Assembly (NCBI GenBank): GCA_011050675.1
Contig: DRFI01000017.1
Coordinates: 62,001 to 126,000 of the forward strand
Reading direction: 5' to 3'
Length of the DNA stretch: 64,000 bases
Origin: Maribacter sp.
Lineage (GTDB): Bacteria > Bacteroidota > Bacteroidia > Flavobacteriales > Flavobacteriaceae
In this document: positions 54,282-62,922 of the stretch, piece by piece
Layout of the letters: the number at the start of each line of letters is the position of its first letter
How positions within the stretch are numbered: the first letter of the stretch is position 1
Program-made: the position numbers and the translations under genes
Notes under the pieces: generated by a model
The model's database searches: none
Told to the model about the DNA's origin: nothing
Seen by the model: the letters and a program-made list of their open reading frames with translations, nothing else

Positions 54282-56129
54282 CTAAAGCATGGCACTTAAT
54301 AATAAGGTGCCAACAATCCATAGCACTAAAGAAATTACTCCTCCTATTACTAAAAAGTGTTTAAATTTATATATTCCCATACTGTAAATTAGTGCGTTTG
54401 TTTGGTAGCCTAATGGGGTGAAAAAGCTAAAGTTTGCAGCGAACATTACACATAGTATAAAGGGTTTTGGACCTAAGCTTAGACCGCTGGCTAATGAAAT
54501 ACCTATAGGGGCCATAATTATGGCGGTGGCGTTATTAGAAACTACACTGCTTAAAACCATTGTGGTCAAAAACAATAAGCCAATAATAAATATCGGTTGT
54601 TGTCCTGCCATTAACGCTAATAATTCCTCGGTAATCCACGTATCTGCTTTTGCGTTACTCATGGCAATACCTAACGGTATCATCCCTGCCAATAAGAATA
54701 TTATTTGCCAGTTTATCTTTTCATAAATACGGTTTAGTTCCACACATTTAAAAAGTAGCATGGCTAGCGTTCCTGTAATTACACTTGTCATTACTTCAAA
54801 CACTCCAGTTGCTGCCATGGTTATGGTAGCAATTAGAATTAAGATGGATAAATTTCTTTTGAATGGCGTAGCAGGTGTACGACCCTCATATTGGTTTAGC
54901 ACTGCTAAGTTATTACTGTTTTCAAAATTTGAAACATACTCGTGTTTGGTTTGGATCAATAGTCGGTCACCAACATGAAGTTTAGTGAATTCATGGTTAT
55001 TCTGGTGTAAGCGATTTTGAAGAATTCTAAGTTTTTTTCTTTTATTGACCGCTAAGGGGATTGCCCTAGGGATTAACATGGTTTTTAATTCAGATAAGTT
55101 TCTGCCAAGAAATTTAGACCCAGGCAATAACAATAACTCTAACAATAAATTTTCGTCTTTTGTCTCGGTATTTTCTTCAGCTTTTTTATTTGAATCGCTT
55201 ACCTTTTTAATCTGGGTGTTTTTGGTGGATTTGAAATGGTCTTTTTCTTCTAAATCAATATCAAAATAACCTTCGCCTCGCATTTTTTGAAGATTCTCTA
55301 AACTACAGTGTAAAAGAATAACATCGTTTGGCTTAATGAGTAAATCATGATTTAACAAATTTTGGTCGTACCCATTCCGTGTTAAACGCAAAACGGTAAT
55401 GTCCACTTCTTTAAACATAAAACTTTCACCTATGGGTTTTTCTACCAAAGGGGAATTGGATTCTATGGTCAGGGTTAATAGGTAGCGGTCTAGGTCATAA
55501 TTATCTGAAAGTTCACCAGTGTCTTTTGGTAAAAAGCGATAAAAGATTGCAATAATACCCATTGAAATACCCAAAAAGGTGATGCCAAACAATGAGAATT
55601 CAAAAAATCCAAGTTTCTCGCCTGTGTATCTGGCTGCAATATTACTGACCAATAAGTTAGTTGAGGTCCCCATTAAAGTACAGCTACCACCTAAAATACT
55701 TGCAAAAGAAATAGGTAACAAAAGCTTGCCAGGAGGTAATTGATACTTTTCCCGTAATTCTGCAACAATCTTTATAAATACAATGACTACAGCTGTTGAA
55801 CTTACAAAAGCAGAAATGCTGCCCGCAATTAGCATAATGGCAACCATTGCTAAAACTACCGGCCAGTTTTTTAAAATTTTTAATCCTTTGGCGAGATATG
55901 ATATTGCTCCGTTCTCTTCTAATCCAATTGCTAAAATCATCAAACATAATATCGTAATGACCGCTTTGTTAGAGAATCCACTGACGGCTTCCTCTGGAGA
56001 AACCAACCCTGTAAGTAATAGAGCGGCAATAATGCAGAAGGATATTTTGTCCATCGGAAAAATCTCAAAAGCAAACAAGATAATTACTGCTACGATTATT
56101 ATGAATACACCAATGATTTCTATAGACAT
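54282..56129 (-). CDS. SLC13 family permease with TrkA-C (RCK_C) domains
   Basis: Inner-membrane DASS/SLC13-type transporter of 615 residues. Two membrane halves flank a soluble insert (about 205-395) holding two RCK_C/TrkA-C-like modules (VDITVLRLTRNGYDQNLLNHD and GRNLSELKTMLIPRAIPLAV). Substrate/sodium motifs of the family are present: GSCTLMGTSTNLLVSN in the first half and SNNATAIIMAPIGISLA in the second. Members with RCK_C carry anions such as sulfate or dicarboxylates; the solute cannot be told. It may be cotranscribed with the reductase gene upstream, although a palindromic repeat separates them. Confidence 0.92.
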   Translation of the reverse strand: MSIEIIGVFIIIVAVIILFAFEIFPMDKISFCIIAALLLTGLVSPEEAVSGFSNKAVITILCLMILAIGLEENGAISYLAKGLKILKNWPVVLAMVAIMLIAGSISAFVSSTAVVIVFIKIVAELREKYQLPPGKLLLPISFASILGGSCTLMGTSTNLLVSNIAARYTGEKLGFFEFSLFGITFLGISMGIIAIFYRFLPKDTGELSDNYDLDRYLLTLTIESNSPLVEKPIGESFMFKEVDITVLRLTRNGYDQNLLNHDLLIKPNDVILLHCSLENLQKMRGEGYFDIDLEEKDHFKSTKNTQIKKVSDSNKKAEENTETKDENLLLELLLLPGSKFLGRNLSELKTMLIPRAIPLAVNKRKKLRILQNRLHQNNHEFTKLHVGDRLLIQTKHEYVSNFENSNNLAVLNQYEGRTPATPFKRNLSILILIATITMAATGVFEVMTSVITGTLAMLLFKCVELNRIYEKINWQIIFLLAGMIPLGIAMSNAKADTWITEELLALMAGQQPIFIIGLLFLTTMVLSSVVSNNATAIIMAPIGISLASGLSLGPKPFILCVMFAANFSFFTPLGYQTNALIYSMGIYKFKHFLVIGGVISLVLWIVGTLLLSAML

Positions 56130-56235
56130 AGCTAGTGAGAGTTGAAAATACTATCAAAGATATTTTAACGTCCCAGCAAGAATAACTCAATCAAATATAT
56201 TTTGGCTTTTAAAAGTGTAAATAGGGGGTAGAAAA

Positions 56236-56318
56236 AACGTCTTTGCGAACGTAGTAAAGTCATCTGTTGAATAGTTGTTTCCTATCTGTCAGATTGTTTC
56301 GTACATCGCAAAGACGTT
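56236..56318. repeat. Degenerate REP-like palindromic repeat (CGTCATTGCGAG family)
   Basis: Outer arms AACGTCTTTGCGA (56236-56248) and TCGCAAAGACGTT (56306-56318) are exact reverse complements, with weaker inner pairing (CATCTG with CAGATTG). The whole resembles the common intergenic element with ends like CGTCATTGCGAGGAACG and centre CAGATTGCTTCGT, seen dispersed in many genomes; identification is from memory. It lies downstream of the reductase gene, between two same-strand genes. Confidence 0.7.
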
Positions 56319-56344
56319 ATTATTGAATTGAATTCGGCTATCTA

Positions 56345-57394
56345 CTAAACATCATCATAATCTACCTTAATAGTAGGTGTAGTAGCGTGTGCTTGGCAGG
56401 TAAGAATAAATCCGTCTGCTATTTCTTTGTCTGTTAGAATTTGGTTCATCACCATTTCTGCTTTTCCTTCAGTTACTTTGGCAATACAGCTACTGCAAAC
56501 TCCGCCTTGGCAAGAATATGGAGCATCAATATTTTCTTTTAAAACAGCATCAAGAATTACTGTTTTCTTATCCATAGTAAACTGAAATTCCTCATCATCT
56601 ACAAGTACGGTAATAGAAGTTTGGCCGTCTGCTTGTACCGGTAATTCTTCTTTTATTTCTGTTGGGGTAAAAAGCTCAAAATGAATTTTATCCTTTTCCA
56701 CATCATTTTCTAACAAAGTATCCTGTACTAAGCGAATCATTTCTTCTGGGCCACATAAATAGTATCCGTCAAAATCAACATTCTTATGCTTGTTCAATAA
56801 AGCATAATTAACAGTTGAGGTATCAATTCTACCAAACAAAGCCTTGTCTTCACGAGTTTGACTGTTAGTGAAGTATACAAAAAACCGATTGGCATATTCT
56901 AGCTCCAGTTTTACTAAATCAGTGTAAAACATGGTTTCTTCGTACGATTTGTTACCGTAAACCAAAACAAATTTGTTTTTAGAATTATTGTCCAAAACAG
57001 ATTTTACAATGCTCATTATAGGAGTAATACCACTACCTGCAGCGAAAGCCGCTATGTTCTGGACATCTTTCGTTGTTTTAAAAACGAAACGACCTTCTGG
57101 CTCCATAACTTCTAACGTATCACCAACTTTTAATTGTGAGTTCGCGTAATTAGAGAATCCGCCATTATCTACTTTTTTAATTCCAATGGTAATACCATCT
57201 TTTTCGGTAGATGAACTAATAGAATATGCTCTTCTAAGTTCTTTACCTTTTATTTCTTTTTTTATGGTGATGTACTGACCTGCCGTAAAAGTGAAAGTTT
57301 GTGCCAATTCTTTCGGAATTGAAAATGTAACGGCAACAGAAGTTGGCGTTAATTTCTTAATATGTTTTACCGTTAGTGGGTGAAAATGCGACAT
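56345..57394 (-). CDS. PaaE-like FAD/NAD(P)-binding 2Fe-2S reductase
   Basis: Flavin-dependent electron-transfer protein of 349 residues with the order FAD domain, NAD(P) domain, plant-type ferredoxin. Seen: RAYSISS (FAD, residues 55-61), AAGSGITPIMSIVKSVL (NAD(P) loop), YYLCGPEEMI, and cluster Cys295, Cys300, Cys303 and Cys333 (SCQGGVCSSC then LTCQ). The architecture is that of PaaE and related oxygenase reductases, but no phenylacetate genes are near, so the partner is unknown. Confidence 0.92.
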   Translation of the reverse strand: MSHFHPLTVKHIKKLTPTSVAVTFSIPKELAQTFTFTAGQYITIKKEIKGKELRRAYSISSSTEKDGITIGIKKVDNGGFSNYANSQLKVGDTLEVMEPEGRFVFKTTKDVQNIAAFAAGSGITPIMSIVKSVLDNNSKNKFVLVYGNKSYEETMFYTDLVKLELEYANRFFVYFTNSQTREDKALFGRIDTSTVNYALLNKHKNVDFDGYYLCGPEEMIRLVQDTLLENDVEKDKIHFELFTPTEIKEELPVQADGQTSITVLVDDEEFQFTMDKKTVILDAVLKENIDAPYSCQGGVCSSCIAKVTEGKAEMVMNQILTDKEIADGFILTCQAHATTPTIKVDYDDV

Positions 57395-57549
57395 ATGTTC
57401 GTTTCTTTAATTCGAATTACAAAATTAAGCATTGCTTTTACGATATAGAATGACATTTGTCAAAAAATCTAAATCTCTAAGTTTTTCAATGATTGTTTCA
57501 GGTAAATAATCCTTAATTTTTCTTTTTAGAAAAAAAAAGTTCTAAAAAA

Positions 57550-57576
57550 TGTCCCTAATTTGATTTTGGTAACGTC
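57550..57576 (+). promoter_or_regulatory. Candidate ECF42-type promoter
   Basis: TGTCCC (57550-57555) and CGTC (57573-57576) are separated by 17 bases. They resemble the TGTCGA/-35 and CG[AT]C/-10 elements I recall for ECF42 sigma factors. It precedes the YCII-ECF pair by about 58 bases, consistent with autoregulation. Confidence 0.5.
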
Positions 57577-57634
57577 ATGGGGTTAACAATGAGAACTTAG
57601 AGCGAGTTCTATGTAAAATTAAAACAGTTTAATT

Positions 57635-57982
57635 ATGAAAGATTTTATGATGATTTTCATCGGTGCAGATTACCAAGAATTAGGTTTATCTCCAGAAGAA
57701 TTACAAACACGAATGGGTAAGTGGTTCGCTTGGAACGAAAAAATGCAAAAGCAAGGAATTGTTAAGGGAGGTGAAGCTTTAGTACCGAGTGTAAAAAGAG
57801 TTTCTGGACCTAAACGTACCGTAACCGATGCTCCTTTAATAGAAGGAAAAGAATTGATCGGTGGTTTTTATATTGTACAGGCGGAAAATGCTGACGCAGT
57901 GGTTAAGATTGCCGAAGATTATCCAGATTATGATTTAGACGGAACTGTTGAAATCAGGGAAGTAATGGTTTTTGAACAATAA
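57635..57982 (+). CDS. YCII/DGPF-family protein
   Basis: A 115-residue dimeric alpha-beta-barrel-type protein of the YCII-related/DGPF family: KDFMMIFIGADYQELGLSPEE, KGGEALVP, VTDAPLIEGKELIGGFYIV and DLDGTVEIREVMVF. The usual DGPF tetrapeptide is replaced by DAPL. Enzymatic function is not established. It lies 5 bases before an ECF42-type sigma factor; DGPF proteins are the typical partners and regulatory targets of that group. Confidence 0.9.
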   Translation: MKDFMMIFIGADYQELGLSPEELQTRMGKWFAWNEKMQKQGIVKGGEALVPSVKRVSGPKRTVTDAPLIEGKELIGGFYIVQAENADAVVKIAEDYPDYDLDGTVEIREVMVFEQ

Positions 57983-57987
57983 GATAT

Positions 57988-59226
57988 ATGGAACATAAAG
58001 TAGTAGACCATCTTTTTAGACATCATTACGGAAAGATGGTCGCTATTTTAACCCGCTTTTTTGGACTCTCTTACATCGAAACTATTGAAGATGCGGTGCA
58101 GGATACGTTTATAAAAGCAACTTCTCAATGGAGGACAAAGATTCCCGATAATCCTGAAGCATGGTTGAACAGGGTAGCCAAAAATAGAACCATAGATATT
58201 CTACGAAGTATACAAGCCGAAAAGAATAGGAATTTTACGATTACTACAGGGGCATCATCGTTACAGATAGACGAATTATTTTTAGACCACGAGGTTGCAG
58301 ATAGTCAGTTACGAATGATTTTCGTTGCCAGCCACCCAAGTCTACACCCGAACGAGCAAATTGCTTTTGCTTTAAAAACCATTTCAGGATTTAGTACTAA
58401 GGAAATCGCTGCCGCATTATTGACTAAAGAAGAAACAATAGTCAAGCGATTAACCCGTGCAAAAAAATCTATTCGAGAGAATAATATTCAATTTAAATAC
58501 CCGCCTCCCGAAGCTATTCATGAAAGAATGGTAAGAGTTATGGAAGTTATCTATTTGACATTCAATGAAGGGTTTCATTCTACCAATACAGATAAATTAG
58601 TAAAGGAAGATTTGTGTGGCGAAGCCATTAGGCTTTGTCAACTTCTATTGAAAAAAGAGCAATTTAGAACAGGAAGTTTGTATGCTCTTTTTGCATTGCT
58701 ATGTTTTCATATGTCTCGTTTGGAAAGTAAGATTAGTATTGACAACCAAATAGTTAGTTTAAAAAATCAAGACCGTACCAAATGGTATTTTCCATTGGTA
58801 AGAATGGGAAATAGTGCTATGAATAAAGCTGTAGAATATGACGACACGTCTGTTTATCATTACGAAGCGGCAATTGCATCAGAACATTTAAATGCCAAAA
58901 CATTTGCAGACACCAACTGGGGAAATATCTCTAATTGGTATGAGCAACTGTATGCCTTTCAGCCAACAATATTTACGTTACTTAATCAAGCTATTGTACA
59001 GTTGCAATTGAATGATTTTGAGAAAACACTACAGTTATTAAAAAGCATTGAAGTGACCGATTTAGGTCAAAGAGGGTATCTGTATTATGGTTGTTATGCA
59101 GAATATTATATGAAAATAGGTGAGAAAGATTTGTCGATTTCTTTTTTGGATAAAGCATTGGCTGAAACTACGAATTCGCTAGAGAGAGATTTTTTGATTA
59201 ACAAGAGATCAGGATTAATTAAATAG
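57988..59226 (+). CDS. ECF42-type RNA polymerase sigma factor with DUF6596/TPR-like C-terminal extension
   Basis: Alternative sigma factor of 412 residues. Region 2 lies at about 10-75 (TIEDAVQDTFIKATSQWRTK), region 4 at about 115-165 (TISGFSTKEIAAALLTKEET). A long helical C-terminal extension (about 180-410) contains VMEVIYLTFNEGFHST and TPR-like helices, as in ECF42, where the extension is needed for activity and no classical anti-sigma factor exists. It is coupled with the YCII/DGPF gene just upstream. A candidate self-recognised promoter precedes the pair. Confidence 0.9.
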   Translation: MEHKVVDHLFRHHYGKMVAILTRFFGLSYIETIEDAVQDTFIKATSQWRTKIPDNPEAWLNRVAKNRTIDILRSIQAEKNRNFTITTGASSLQIDELFLDHEVADSQLRMIFVASHPSLHPNEQIAFALKTISGFSTKEIAAALLTKEETIVKRLTRAKKSIRENNIQFKYPPPEAIHERMVRVMEVIYLTFNEGFHSTNTDKLVKEDLCGEAIRLCQLLLKKEQFRTGSLYALFALLCFHMSRLESKISIDNQIVSLKNQDRTKWYFPLVRMGNSAMNKAVEYDDTSVYHYEAAIASEHLNAKTFADTNWGNISNWYEQLYAFQPTIFTLLNQAIVQLQLNDFEKTLQLLKSIEVTDLGQRGYLYYGCYAEYYMKIGEKDLSISFLDKALAETTNSLERDFLINKRSGLIK

Positions 59227-59346
59227 GGAGTTAACCAAGCAAAATTTAAAAGCAGCTTATCGAGGTTTTCAACACTATGAAGTATTTTACTTACGTTATG
59301 TGTTGTAATCGTTACATTAGCTTTAAATCAAATAACCTACTTATAC

Positions 59347-62300
59347 TTGAAAAAGTTATTTTCTATTTTCATCTTATTTATATCAACTTATACCTTACAC
59401 GCCCAAAAAGAAGCCGCTATTTGGTATTTTGGCGAAAATGCGGGGCTTGATTTTAATAGTGGTGCACCTGTGGCGTTATTAGATGGGCAGATAAATACAC
59501 ATGAAGGCTGTGCAGTCATTTCAGATTTTAATGGTGCTTTATTATTTTATACTGATGGTATAACCGTTTGGAACCGCAACCACATACCTATGCCCAACGG
59601 AATGGGATTATTTGGGGATCCTTCTGCGGCACAATCTGCAATTATTGTTCCGCATCCTGGTATTGCAACACAGTTCTATATTTTTACGGCGGATCAATTA
59701 AAAGGTGAGAATGGTATAAACTATTCTTTGGTAGATATTTCTTTGGCAGGTGGTTTTGGAGATATAATTCAAAAGAACATACAATTGGTAACCCCTGCTA
59801 CAGAAAAACTTACGGCTGTAAGTCATGCTAATGGCACCGATATTTGGGTATTGACACACGATGCTTATACGGATGCTTTTTTTGCTTACAGGGTATCTCC
59901 AGTGGGTGTAGATATCAACCCGGTAATATCTAACGTAGGTATTAATTTAAGCACCTATTTTTTCGAATCTAGGTTTCATGCGCCAGGTTATATCAAAGCA
60001 TCTCCCGATGGAACAAAAGTGGCAGTTGCGCATATGGGTCTTACTACAGAACTGTTAGACTTTGACTCAGCCACTGGCGTACTAAGTAATGCGCTAAACC
60101 TCTTTGACCTTAGCGAAGCGTATAAGCTATTTTACGGTGTAGAATTTTCCCCTAACAGTAGATTTCTATACGTTGCAAATAGAAGTGAATGGGATTTACT
60201 TCAGTATGATACAGCAGCTGCTGATATTAAGGCGTCTAGGATTTCAATTGATACCGAAGATAATGGCGGACATGCAATTCAGTTGGGTATAGACGGTAAA
60301 ATCTATATAGCAGACTATTTAAAACCAACGCTTAGTGTACTCGAAAACCCAAATTTGCAGGGTTTAGCCTGTAACCTAAATTATAATGCAGTTGATTTAG
60401 GTGGTAGATTAAGTGTAAACGGTTTACCACCATTTATTAGTAGTTATTTTCAGGTTGATATTGAAGCAGAAGGCTTTTGTGAAGGTAGCCCTACAACCTT
60501 TGAAAGTGCTATCAGTGCCAATCCAGTTTCCACTACATGGGAGTTTGGTGACGGTAATACCTCTACTTTAGAAAATCCTAGTCATATCTATGCAACCGCT
60601 GGAGATTACACAGTGTCAGTTACCGTAACAACTTTAACGGAGACCCAAACAGAAACTAAGGATATTACCATTTTCGAAACTCCCTTAGCTTCAACAATAA
60701 ATGATATAGAAAGTTGCATTGAACAAAATATCTATACTTTAGATTTATCTACTTTGGATGTTTCAATTTTAGAAACTCAAAACCCGACTAATTTTGATGT
60801 CACCTATTTTTCATCACAAACTGATGCAGATGCAAATAGTAATCCGTTGGCATTGGGTTATGACTTTCCGCTAGGGAGTACGGCAGTTTATGCACGAGTT
60901 TCCAATAGAAATAATACAGTTTGTTATGATACAACCCAGTTTAATGTCATTGCCCAGCAAGAACCAATATTAGAAACTATAAACGATTGGACTATTTGTG
61001 ACGATGACCTTGACGGATTTTATACATTTGATTTAACTGAAATGAATGCTGAAATTTATAATGGTCAAGATGAAACTGTTTTTGATGTAAGTTATTTTGC
61101 CTCTCAAGCAGATGCCGATGCTAGCATTAACCCCTTGCCTTTCAACTATACCAATACGTTAGCTGTTGAAGAAATATTTGTTCGCTTGCAAAACAGCACA
61201 CATACCGATTGTTATAAAATTGATAGTTTTACTATAGAGATCAGCCCCGGTGTTATTGCAAATACCCCAAATAATTTAGAGGTCTGTGATGATAATAATG
61301 ATGGTTTCGCAACATTTTTGTTAAGCGATACGGAAGCGGAAATCATTGGAACACAAAGTTCAACTAGTTTACTAGTAACATACCATACCACCATGGTAGA
61401 TGCTGAAAATGGTACAGATTCATTATCCGATAGCTTTACAAATACCATTAATTATAATCAAACTATATTCGTTAGAGTGCAAAATGCTACTGATGCTAGT
61501 TGTTATGCAATTACCAATTTTGAATTGCAAGTTTTTGATGCTCCAAATACTCCGTCAGTCACAGATTGGAATGTGTGTGACAATGATAACAATGGTGTTG
61601 CTGTTTTCGACCTTACCGAAAAGAATGCAGAAATATTAGGAAATCAAAATGTAGCTGATTTTACGGTGCATTATTATGAGAATTTAGCAGATGCTAATTT
61701 GGCTCAAAATGAAATTAATGGTTTGTATCAAAACACCTCAAATCCTCAATCTATATTTTACAGTATTGAAAATAATAGTAACATAACGTGTATTGTGACA
61801 AATAGTTTTGAAATTGAAGTATATAACACACCGTTTGCACAAGTACCAACACCAATAATTCTATGTGATGATAACGGAACAGGTATTCAAACCATAGATT
61901 TGACCCAAAAAGATGTAGAGATTTTAGGCAATCAATCTGTCAACGATTTCAAGGTAACGTATTTCACTTCTCAAGCTGATGCTGAAAACAATACAAATAC
62001 TTTAGATTCATCGGCATTTACTAATGTATTGAATCAAGAAACTATTTACGCTAGGGTTCAGCCTACCAATCTAGATAATTGCTACGCCACGACATCCTTT
62101 GAAATTATTATCAATTCTTTACCACAGATAAACTTAGAAGAACGTTATGTTATTTGTCCAGATAGTCCTGCTTTAGTTATTGATGGAGGTGATTTTGAAT
62201 CGTGGTCTTGGCAAAATTTTGATGGTGTAGAACTAAGTACTATCAGAAATTTTAATGTGTCTGATTTAGGTGCATATCAATTAACCGTAAGCCAAACTAC

Positions 62301-62817
62301 AAACGGGGTACGTTGTGAAAATTCCCAATCATTTGAAGTGTTATCATCTGGTGCACCAGAAACTATGGAAGTTGAGATTAACGGATTTTCAGACCAAATA
62401 GATATTACAATTAACGCGACAGGAACGGGACCTTTTGAATATTCAGTAGATGGTGAAAAGTATCAAGCTAGTAATGAATTTGTGGTCTTTCCTGGAGAAC
62501 ATACAGTGTTTGTTAGAGATTTATTGGAGTGCAGGGTTATAACGGAAGATGTAATTGCAATTGGTTATCAGCGATTTTTCACTCCTAATGGAGATGGAAA
62601 TAACGAATATTGGAATATCATCGGTGGCGAACTGTATCCTGATTCTCAAGTGTTTATTTATGACAGATACGGTAAATTTTTAAAACAGATGAGTTCAACT
62701 TCTAAAGGTTGGGATGGAACTATGAACGGAATTTCTTTACCCGAATCAGATTACTGGTTTAAATATTGGTATTCTGATAATCAAACAATTACAGGTCATT
62801 TTACTTTGAAAAGATAA
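59347..62817 (+). CDS. T9SS type B substrate with propeller-like N-terminus, PKD domain and five Ig-like repeats, TTG start
   Basis: Secreted surface protein of 1156 residues. The TTG at 59347 is followed by a clean signal peptide (KKLFSIFILFISTYTLHAQ), which supports this start. An N-terminal domain (about 20-370) has propeller-like segments (GEFS-type repeats such as GVEFSPNSRFLYVANRSEWD); a PKD domain follows (TTWEFGDGNTSTLENPSHIY). Then come five repeats of about 90-95 residues (roughly 60680-62110) with CDDxxDG..TFDLT and VTYFxSQADAxxN, and finally a gliding-type sorting domain (FFTPNGDGNNEYWN, IYDRYGK, GWDGTM, GHFTLKR). No PorP/SprF gene is adjacent. Confidence 0.92.
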   Translation: MKKLFSIFILFISTYTLHAQKEAAIWYFGENAGLDFNSGAPVALLDGQINTHEGCAVISDFNGALLFYTDGITVWNRNHIPMPNGMGLFGDPSAAQSAIIVPHPGIATQFYIFTADQLKGENGINYSLVDISLAGGFGDIIQKNIQLVTPATEKLTAVSHANGTDIWVLTHDAYTDAFFAYRVSPVGVDINPVISNVGINLSTYFFESRFHAPGYIKASPDGTKVAVAHMGLTTELLDFDSATGVLSNALNLFDLSEAYKLFYGVEFSPNSRFLYVANRSEWDLLQYDTAAADIKASRISIDTEDNGGHAIQLGIDGKIYIADYLKPTLSVLENPNLQGLACNLNYNAVDLGGRLSVNGLPPFISSYFQVDIEAEGFCEGSPTTFESAISANPVSTTWEFGDGNTSTLENPSHIYATAGDYTVSVTVTTLTETQTETKDITIFETPLASTINDIESCIEQNIYTLDLSTLDVSILETQNPTNFDVTYFSSQTDADANSNPLALGYDFPLGSTAVYARVSNRNNTVCYDTTQFNVIAQQEPILETINDWTICDDDLDGFYTFDLTEMNAEIYNGQDETVFDVSYFASQADADASINPLPFNYTNTLAVEEIFVRLQNSTHTDCYKIDSFTIEISPGVIANTPNNLEVCDDNNDGFATFLLSDTEAEIIGTQSSTSLLVTYHTTMVDAENGTDSLSDSFTNTINYNQTIFVRVQNATDASCYAITNFELQVFDAPNTPSVTDWNVCDNDNNGVAVFDLTEKNAEILGNQNVADFTVHYYENLADANLAQNEINGLYQNTSNPQSIFYSIENNSNITCIVTNSFEIEVYNTPFAQVPTPIILCDDNGTGIQTIDLTQKDVEILGNQSVNDFKVTYFTSQADAENNTNTLDSSAFTNVLNQETIYARVQPTNLDNCYATTSFEIIINSLPQINLEERYVICPDSPALVIDGGDFESWSWQNFDGVELSTIRNFNVSDLGAYQLTVSQTTNGVRCENSQSFEVLSSGAPETMEVEINGFSDQIDITINATGTGPFEYSVDGEKYQASNEFVVFPGEHTVFVRDLLECRVITEDVIAIGYQRFFTPNGDGNNEYWNIIGGELYPDSQVFIYDRYGKFLKQMSSTSKGWDGTMNGISLPESDYWFKYWYSDNQTITGHFTLKR
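60680..62110 (+). repeat. Five tandem Ig-like protein repeats in the type B substrate gene
   Basis: Protein-level repeats of about 90-95 residues, each with a Cys-Asp-Asp/Asn start, an FDLT-like strand, a DVTYF.SQADA-like segment, an IFVRVQN-like strand and a Cys-Y-x-x-T/I-x-S/N-F end. Nucleotide identity between copies is low, so the array is old. Confidence 0.85.
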
Positions 62818-62922
62818 TTATGCTTCTTTCGGTTTTTGCAGTTTAGAAATATATATTTGATTTGTCTTGTAACAAATTCAAGATTTTTCTTACTTATGTT
62901 CTATACACAATAAACCAACCGA

